The translations under genes were made by a program, and so were the position numbers. From Theristus sp. LFF4_11 (lineage: Eukaryota > Nematoda > Chromadorea > Monhysterida > Xyalidae), in NCBI GenBank assembly GCA_030248135.1, contig JASANC010002121.1, positions 62,001 to 126,000 on the forward strand: DNA of 64,000 bases. Direction: 5' to 3'. The notes beneath the pieces are model-generated. The model was not told the origin of the DNA. It did not search any database and saw only the letters and a program-made list of their open reading frames with translations. The first letter of the stretch is position 1. Each line of letters opens with the position of its first letter. Shown one piece after another: positions 14,301-23,300 of this stretch.

Positions 14301-17300
14301 TGCGGCGAAGCGTCCGAGGTGTCCGAGCTGGTGCAACTGCGTCCCAAGCTGCACGGTACCCCGCGCGGTGTGCCCGCACGGCCGACGCCGCCGGAGGTGC
14401 TCGAGCAGATCGGCGACCAAGTGAGCCTCTGCTGGCTGCCCGCGCACTCGTCCTTGCCCGTGCAGGGCTACGACGTCGAGTTCAGCGACAACACCTCCGA
14501 GCACACCTGGTACAAAGTGAACGATCTGCTGATGCAGAGCTGCCAGATGACCAGTGAGTCAACAGCGCATGTTGCCTGTGAAAACTGATCGAACATTTCG
14601 GCCAACAAGCGCAAGTCATTCGAATGGTGTAATAGTTCAGTTCAGTTCAGTAATAGTTCGAATGGAAGTGCGCATAATTTGTTACAGCACACGCGTGCTT
14701 TTGCAAGCAAAGTACTTTGTTGCAGTCGGCGACCTCCAGTTCGGTCACGAGTACGAGTTTCGTGTGATCGCCAAGAACGCCATGGGCTATTCGCAGCCGT
14801 CAGACGTCAGTGAAACGGTGCTCGTTGGTGACACAACCGGCAACACGGCTGGCACGGGCACACATCGCGCAAACAATGCCATGCCCGGCTACCCAGAGGA
14901 CACAAACAACCGTGAACAGCCACTCGCCGCACAACGAACGTCGCACACAAACGGTGAGCGATGGTCGGCTGAAATTGTGCAACGTTGCACGCAGAGGGAA
15001 TGAGAAGAATGTTTTTGGCTGACAGTTGATTGATTCTGCGAATATACCACCCACGGACAGGGACACCTGTGGTTTTTTACTTATGAGTGCTTGATGCTGA
15101 ATGATTATGATTTCACAGCAAATGTCAAATGGCGGTAGAGTTGTATCTCTTGTTTCCTTTGACGCATGACGACACAGTTCACGTAACACATATACTTTAT
15201 TCTACCCAATCCGACAAGCATACACAAACTTTCATCGTTTTTAAGATGCAATGCAACAGAATCGCAAGTACGTGTTTACGTTTCATGAATTTTCAACACA
15301 CGCATGAAGCTTATCAGACACAACATGAGCTTAGTTTTCATACATTTTTTCTAATCTTTACAACAGGTAGCATGATATGTCACGATTTTTCAGTCTTTGT
15401 GTGATAATAAATTTTGCACCGCACGAAGAACAGTTTTGTTGAAAACGTGTTGAGAAAGGATACTACGCGAATGACCTTGCGGTGGTGCAGGCAGCACATG
15501 CGTGGTGTTATCACGGCGTGCGTTCGATTGCGGCCCATTAGATAGCGGCCGAAGCTTTGCGGCCGAAGCATTGCGGCCTGAAGGATTGCGGCCTGAAGGA
15601 TTGCGGCCTAGGACAATTGCGGCCTGAAGGATTGCGGCCTGGACGATTGCGGCCTGAAGGATTGCGGCCTGGGACGATTGCGGCCCGGGACGATTGCGGC
15701 CCAGGACGATTGCGGCCCGGGACGATTGCGGCCCGGGACGATTGCGGCCCACGAAATTTTAAAGCGTTGTCATTGTCTTTGTCGCACGCAGCTGGTTATG
15801 TTATTCTCGCACACGAGTTTTCAATTCTTTTTTTTAAAGTTGTTTTTGTTTATTGATTTGTAATTATGTTTTATTTAGAACCCCAAATCGAAATCTTCCA
15901 TGCTCAACTTTCCTTGTCGCCGAGCAGAGCTATATTTCATCTGAGCCTTTTTTGTTTAATTTGTTATTTTTAAATTTTTAAAGTTTTAAATTACCAATTA
16001 ATTATTTAAAATTAAACCAACAAAAAAATTCTCATTAAACATTAAAACTGTACTTTCTTATGAAAATATCTGAAAATCTTCTTTTGTCTCGAGTCGAGTC
16101 CTCAGGCAGAGACCCCACCTAGGGTTGTTGGAAAAAAAACCTAAATCTTCATTTTTTTAATTGAAAAAAATCAGAAATTAAAGTTGTGCTAAATCAACCA
16201 GGGAGTTCGAAGAACCACATTTGATGTGCAAGCGCCTCCCGAATGACTCCCGAAAACTTCCCAGATTTTGTTTGGTGACCTCATTTACCCCTTTTCCAAC
16301 CCGTTACCATGCCTCTTCTTGTGTTTTGACTCACAAAACGTCACTAATTGTCCCCAGCTCAAATGAAAACAAACACACCGGGTTGAAATTCGATCAGTTC
16401 TGATGATGTCGCGACGACAGGACACGAAACAGCAACCAGACCATGTGGCGCTTGCAAACGGAGCAGCTCGGACGTTCAGAAATCAGATTGCGAGGCGAAT
16501 TGTCACCTTATCTGCATCGGAATTAGTAAGCCAAGCTGTGGAACGCTTAAAAACTTCATCGCCGAAGTTGTCGAAACCTAAAATCAGTCGGTAAAACGGT
16601 CCAAAATCGACTACTGACGGTTTTACGAGGTAATATCAAAAAAAATTGTTGAACTTTCGAAAAATTGTGCCAAAATTAAGATTTTCAGAGCATATTAGAG
16701 GAATTGTCGCGTCCGTGGCGTAGCGGTAGAACTTCGGCCTACAGTTCTGTAGGTACGGGGTTCGAACCTCGCTGTGGACAAGACATACTCGTGGAAAAAT
16801 TAGAGTGACCAATAAACATCTAATGGTCTATTCCCTCCTGAGCCGAGGGTAAAATTGGGCTCGGGGCAGTATTGCCCGTCTCCGCCGGAGTTTGGTACCT
16901 TCGGGTTTCCGGAACCGGCGCGCGTACAAATAAAAAAAAATAAAAAAAAAATTAAAAAAAAATTAATTTAAAAAAATTTTCGAATTTTTTTAATCGGCAT
17001 TTTTTAATCACATAAAAAATTTTGATTTTTGTTAAACAACCCTAACCCCCCCAGCATTTGTTTCAAATCAAACCTCCAAAATATTGGATTTTCAAACATA
17101 GGGATTCGGACAACAAACAACAACAGTTCATTTCAATTCAATTCAATTTCAATTCAATTTCCATTCAATTCAATTTATTTTATTGCTAACAGCGGCGCAA
17201 ATATTGGCGCAAATATCAACGATCGATTCGACGCAAACGCAGCAGACACGACGACGACGATGGCTTATATCATTGCTGTTCCAGAGCAGGGGTGTTGGGG

Positions 17301-20300
17301 GCCATATAGATGGCTGGAGCAAATATTCTAGATAGATAGAAATTGACCTGGAAAGGTGACAAAGCATGAAAACTTTGTGGGCCGCAATCGTCCCAGGCCG
17401 CAATCGTCCCGGGCCGCAATCGTCCCAGGCCGCAATCGTCCCAGGCCGCTATCGTCCAGGCCGCTATCGTTCAGGCCGCTATCGTCCAGGCCGCTATGCT
17501 TCGGCCGCAATCGTCCAGGCCGCAATCCTTCAGGCCGCTACGCTTCGGCCGCAATCGTCCAGGCCGCAATCTCTTGGGCCGCAAAAGTACATTTGCCGTT
17601 ATCACAGTCGCAGTGTCACTGTCGTTCAGCATGACACCACACCAGTTGAAACGTTCCTCTCAACTGTTTCACTTTCAGTCTGAATCGTGACAAAATATTT
17701 AATAGCGACATTCGCTGGTTGCTGTCGACAATTTGTTGGGCAAACCTGAGAATTCTTGTTTGCTGTTTTCATGGTGGCTAGCACACACCGACAAACGTTT
17801 ATTTACTTTTTGTTAGGTTTGCACGTTGGAGAAAAAACGGATATCATTATCAGCAAAACATGCTCGTTATGTTGTGGTATTGATAGACTGCGAGAAAAAA
17901 AAACGTTTTGCTCAAAGCGATCCCGCTTTCTGCAAGCCCTAACAACGCCAACAACATTGATTGTTGTCTGTCTGCTTTGTTGCTGGTACAAATGGACACC
18001 TGAGTAAAATTCAGTGTTTGTGAGCACCAACAACAACAGCAACTCCAACAGTAGTCGTTTCAAAAACGGTCTGCTCATGTTTGGGTTTGTTAAACTGGTA
18101 CTGATTTTGATCATGCATGATTCAAAAAGCTGCGCAGATCTGCCATTTTGGAGTTTCGTTAGACAAATAACAGCGATTTTCTGAGCGTTCGAACGTTTGC
18201 CAAGAAGCGTGCGTTGCAAATGATGAATGGAATTTCAGTGGGATCATTGGCTGAACAGTGAACATTTGTGTTACTTTTACGTTTTCTGGCTGCCTAGTCA
18301 GTGTAATGACTCAAGCTTTGGTTTGTAATGTTCAAGTGTAAAACGTGATGTTTACCTTGAGATGTACGGTTCTCAACGCATGTTTCGTGTTGCGTGTTTT
18401 GTACGTCTGATCTGATATAGCTGGCTGTTGTTGTGTATTGTATCTAACATCTTTGAACTTTACCTTGTATTCCCATCATTGCAGAAATTTAGCACAAAAT
18501 TTGTTTTCAATGTACTACGCTCCATAAACTACTTTCGCCTGTTCTGTTGCAGTGCGTTGAAAATGTGTAAACAAACTGTCTGTTCAATGGTGTAGCGGAG
18601 ACAATGTGTTCAGTGCTTCGCACTTACTGATAACGGCTGACCTGAGTTGAATGGTTTAAGCGTTGAATCATCAATTTTGTCAGTGCTGAAACGGTCTTTA
18701 TCGAATTTTGCGCATAGTTATTGTTTTTTCCTTGCACTGTTCAGCAAGCCCGCCAGTGTCGACAAACGGTGGTACAGCCATGATGCCGAATCGAATGCCA
18801 AATGGCAACCTTGTCAACAATGACCCTGCAAACAGTCGATTGATGCGACGAGACCCAAGTTAGTTGGTTGGCTCGGCGGTTTTGCGTTGTTATTGAGATT
18901 TTCATGTGATCTGCAAAAAGACCAAAACTTATGGGGATTGCATCACCTCGATGATGCACATTGCACGCGTTTGTTTCTGTGTGCACATTGCCGTCTCCGT
19001 GTGCCAGGTTACACGTCTGATTTTCCACTTGCGCTTCCCGACGAGCTTGCCCGTGCGCGTGAGTCTCCGCCTCTGCCCGACCGTGACGACTCACCGCCGC
19101 CGATTCACAGGCCTCCGTTCAACGCCAACGATGGAGGTCAGTCTGATCAGTCTGTGTTCCTACTGTCTTTGCAGTGCCCGACCAGAGTTACGTGGTCTGC
19201 TGAGCCGATGATGCCTCGTGGGTGTCGTCGTGCCACAGTGGCACTGGTAGGGTTGGCATGCGAAAAACAGTATTTCGCCAACCCTAGACACAGGTCTTCA
19301 CAAACATGAGTTCTGTGAAACGTCATTTTGATTTGTTTTCATTCTTATGGAACTGATTTGTTTTGAGAGGTTGCCAGTGCAGTCACTTGCTTTTGTGGTT
19401 GATTGATCGACTTTTCCTTGTGTTTCGTGTTTTTTTGATTTGCGACGCTTTTACATTTTCATTTGCTGTTTTATCTTTTTTTCTCAGCCGGCCAACTGCA
19501 AGGAGGTAACAACACGGAGTATTTTTTTGATGCAAATGATAAACTTTGCTGTCGTTTTTATCTTTTGAAATTTTTGGCTGTTTTCACAATGAATGAGATG
19601 AATGCAGTATTTCACCTTTTCTTGCACCACTTGTTTTTTAACAATGCTTGTGTTTGAATTGGTTTCTTTCTTTGTGTTTGTTACTGGCTTTTTCACAGTA
19701 GCTGACTTTTGACTGATGAGTGCTGACCCGATTTTCTCGGGGCGGACAAAAAAATCATTTTTTACTATTTGACGTCAGTTTTGATTGAATTTAACGTGGA
19801 AGAACGTGCGTGAAGAAACGTATCACTTTCTACACATTTTCTTCTCACTTCTTAGTTGTGAGTTGTTAGCCTCAATTTTCAAGGCACTGCTGTGGTTCTG
19901 TAATGTTGTTGGTTGCTGCACGATTATGAAATCGTTTCACAGTTTTACATTGTGCTTCGAATGTTTCGATCGAGTGAACTTGCGCTTCATGATACGAAGC
20001 GTGTGGCACATATGATTGGTCGTTTGGTTGAGTGACTTGTGACATCACTGTGATGCCAATTGTGTTTGGTCGTTGAATGTCGTTGTTGTTGTTTTCCAGT
20101 GCAATGGCGCAATCCAACGCTGGCCGAAGTGCTCGACTACTTGTCGAGTGCAAACAACATGATTCGTCTGAATGCCGCTGGCTATTTGCAGCATCTGACA
20201 TACAAGGACAGCGAAACGAAACGACGCACAAAGTTTGTGCGCTGCTTACTCTGCTGAAATCAGTGTTCGAATAAGCTAATTGGCGATTGTGTAAAGCTGT

Positions 20301-23300
20301 ACGCACATGCCAATTGACGTTCATTCGTAGCACCACGAATGACGAATGGCGACTGACTCATTTGATGAAACAATACCGTATTACCTCTAATAAACCCCCA
20401 TGGGGGTTTATTTCTTCAGCGACTTCTGGGGGTGGGGGTTTATTTGGGGGGGGGGGTTAATTTTGGGGGGGGGGTTAATAGAGGTAATACGGTAGTCAGT
20501 CTTTGTTATTTGCTAAGGTTTTCACCCAACAGCTTTAAAAACTGAAAATTCTACAAAAAAACAAAAATTCGAACTTTGAGAACGAGACTGAGGCAGCAGT
20601 AAAATTCAGCGGCGATACAGAACCTGAACACCATCGAAGCACACCAAACGCAACGTTCAACATATTGCAGAGAGTTGGGCGGCATCAGTCGCTTAGTGGA
20701 ACTGTTGAGCTCTGACATTCCGGAGATCCAGAAGAACGCTGCCGGTTGCCTGCGCAATTTGTCGTACGGCCGCCAGAACGAGGACATCAAACTGGCGATA
20801 CGCGACGACGGCGGGGTGCACGCGCTCGTGACGCTGCTCAGGAAGACGCCCGACATGCAAGTGAAGGACGAGATCACCGGCGCCCTCTGGAATCTCTCAT
20901 CGTGCGATGTGCGACTTGCACTGCTGCTGTTATTATCTTTTGTTCAGTTCTGATGCTCAGTGCACACAAAGAAACGAGAAACGTTTCATGCTTGACGCGG
21001 CCATTCAACTTTGCTCAGGTGAACCGAGTGCCGGACATACGTTGTTGGGGTCACTTGGACAATTTTGAATTGGTGCATCACGCATAAAACTAGTTTTCTT
21101 TCCAGGTCTGCAAACACACTGAATCGCTGGCAAAGCCAAAAATGATGATACCATTGCGAATACAGTTAGCCGTTTTCACAGTTTGGATGTACTTTCGTTT
21201 TCAGTCACTGAAGCAACTGATCCTTGAAACGAGTGCTGATGTGCTCGCACGACAGATCGTGGTGCCTGGCTCTGGCTGGTCACCTGACGGCCACCACGTG
21301 CCACCCGACCGACAGTACAACCCAAATGTCTTCTGCAACGCCACTGGCGTGCTCAAGTGCGTTGAATGCAATTCTTATTTCTATTGTTCTTTGCGGCTCG
21401 TGTACTATTCCGGCCCGCGAAATTCCGGCCCGAAGAATTCCGGCCCGCTCATTCCGGCCTGAAGAATTCCGGCCCGAAGAATTCCGGCCCGAAGAATTCC
21501 GGCCCGGAGAATTCCGGCCCGACGAATTTTCGCCAGCACGAATAATATTAAACCATGGAGTGATTTTTGGTAATCAAATATCGATTGGTAATAATTATTC
21601 ACAATCACAACGTGAATAAATAAATTCATACAGATAGTTTGAAGCTTTGTTAGCCGTGCAGAATAATACCTTGGGCTTGTATTTTTGTTCTAGCAAGTTC
21701 AACATAATGACTTGTGTTTCTGCATTAGTGCTCCCCCCCTCGAAATTTGCTTGACACCCACCCATCGAAATTTACCTAAAAAGACGTTTTTTGAAGCACC
21801 GAAAAAAGTCACGCTTGAAATAATGAAAATGCAAACCAGCCAGCATGATCACGCAGATCAAATAATGCAGAAATGATGCAACACAGCACAAACAAAAATC
21901 AGTTAATAAGTGATGGTTCACAAATCCTGGTTCTCGTGATTAAAGAAAGTCTTTTTTTATATATATTATTTATTTTGTTCAATATTATTCAAAATATATT
22001 ATTTTGAAAAAGGTTCCTCTTTTCAAAAAATCAACTAACAACATCAATTAAAGTCAATTTCCAAACATCATTGGAAATACACTGTAGCATGTGAACATCG
22101 ATATTTGATTACCAAAAATCACTTCGTGGTTTAATATTGTTCGTGATGGCGAAAATTCGTCGGGCCGGAATTCTCCGGGCCGGAATTCTTCGGGCCGGAA
22201 TGAGCGGGCCGGAACTCTTCAGGCCGGAATTAGCGGGCCGGAATTGTACCCCCCACCCCGGTTCTTTGCAGGTTTCAATACTCACAACTCCAGATAAAGC
22301 ACACTACAGTATGTTTTTGTGTAAGCCTGTCACTTTTTCGCAGAATGCAGAGCTTGCGAAAAAAGAATTTAGTTGTTAAAAAAGATATCAAAATTTTTTA
22401 GATATTGAAAAAGAATGGGTTTCGGAGTTGCAAGAAATTTATATTAAGCTACAATAATGTTGGCGTGTTGATTCATTTAGTTAACCAGTTAATTTTGATA
22501 ATTCGTTTTTTGTTACCGTAATTCAAAGTTTCTCATGCTCTTTAATCTACGAGAAAAGTGACAGGTTTAAACAAACACACTGTACATTGTCTGTCTGGCT
22601 TTTGCTTCATGATTATGCGAAGCGATACACAGTTTGGTTCGAACGCAACTTCTTACTTGCGTGAGAGTGCTGTATTTTATGCTGTCTTCAGAAACGTCAG
22701 TGCAGCGACGGAAGGCGCTCGCAAGATGCTGCGCGAGGTTGCCAACTTCCTGGACGCGCTGATGCTCTATCTGCACCAGGCGGTCATGCAGCGCAATGAG
22801 GTCGACACCACACCGGTCACAAACGTCATCTGTATACTTAGAAACGTGTCTTTCAGGTGTCAATGCAGTTTATCATATTCACGTGGCACAATACAATGCA
22901 AATCAAAATGCTTTTCACAAGCGTTTTACTGCAGATGTCAAGAGGTCGACGATCCGCTGTACGATCAACGACCCGAGGCGTCCAGCATCCGTGAGCGATC
23001 AAAATCGGCGCCCAGTGGCAGTCCGAAAATCAAACGTTCGTCCAAGCAAAACACGTCGAATGCTGACTTTTCATTTCGGCAGTATTTTCATTGTAGACGT
23101 TGTACAATTATGTTTCAGAGAAGTTTTTCAAGAAAAAACACTCGCCTGACTCGCCGGGCACGCCGCTGCCAGCGTACATGCAGCGGCCAGCACGTGGCAT
23201 TGCGCTCACGTGGCAGCCGGAGGCCATCAAGATCTATCTGCAGCTGTTGAATGAGTCTGGTAACTCGGCGGTGCTCGAAGCGACTGCTGGCGTCATACAG

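Larger units (their letters stand above)
15515..17597. mobile_element. Foldback-type transposon A with tandem-array inverted repeats
   Basis: The left arm (about 15530-15750) is an array of 15-19-bp units built on GATTGCGGCC (with CTGAAG, CTGGAC or CCGGGAC). The right arm (about 17377-17585) is the same array inverted (GGCCGCAATCGTCC). The homology continues inward: GCGGCCCACGAAATTTTAAA on the left mirrors TTTGTGGGCCGC and its flank on the right. GTTATCAC occurs at 15507-15514 and 17598-17605, an apparent 8-bp target duplication. The interior has no transposase; it holds a hAT-like element, itself carrying a SINE. It sits in the catenin intron 14954-18744. Drosophila FB and Galileo elements have this architecture; sequence kinship is not shown. 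Confidence 0.75.

Noticed and set aside
15530..15760. CRISPR-like array of short repeats
   Set aside because: Units of 15-19 bp lack spacers, are inverted 1.6 kb away and belong to a foldback transposon; the genome is animal.
16711..16779. A functional tRNA gene
   Set aside because: Wobble-rich acceptor stem, six-base anticodon loop, and direct continuation into a SINE body with an A-rich tail.
19176..19193. Extra catenin exon reading VPDQSYV
   Set aside because: It has an acceptor (CTTTGCAG) but every GT donor leaves a phase that cannot join the following exon; the model works without it.
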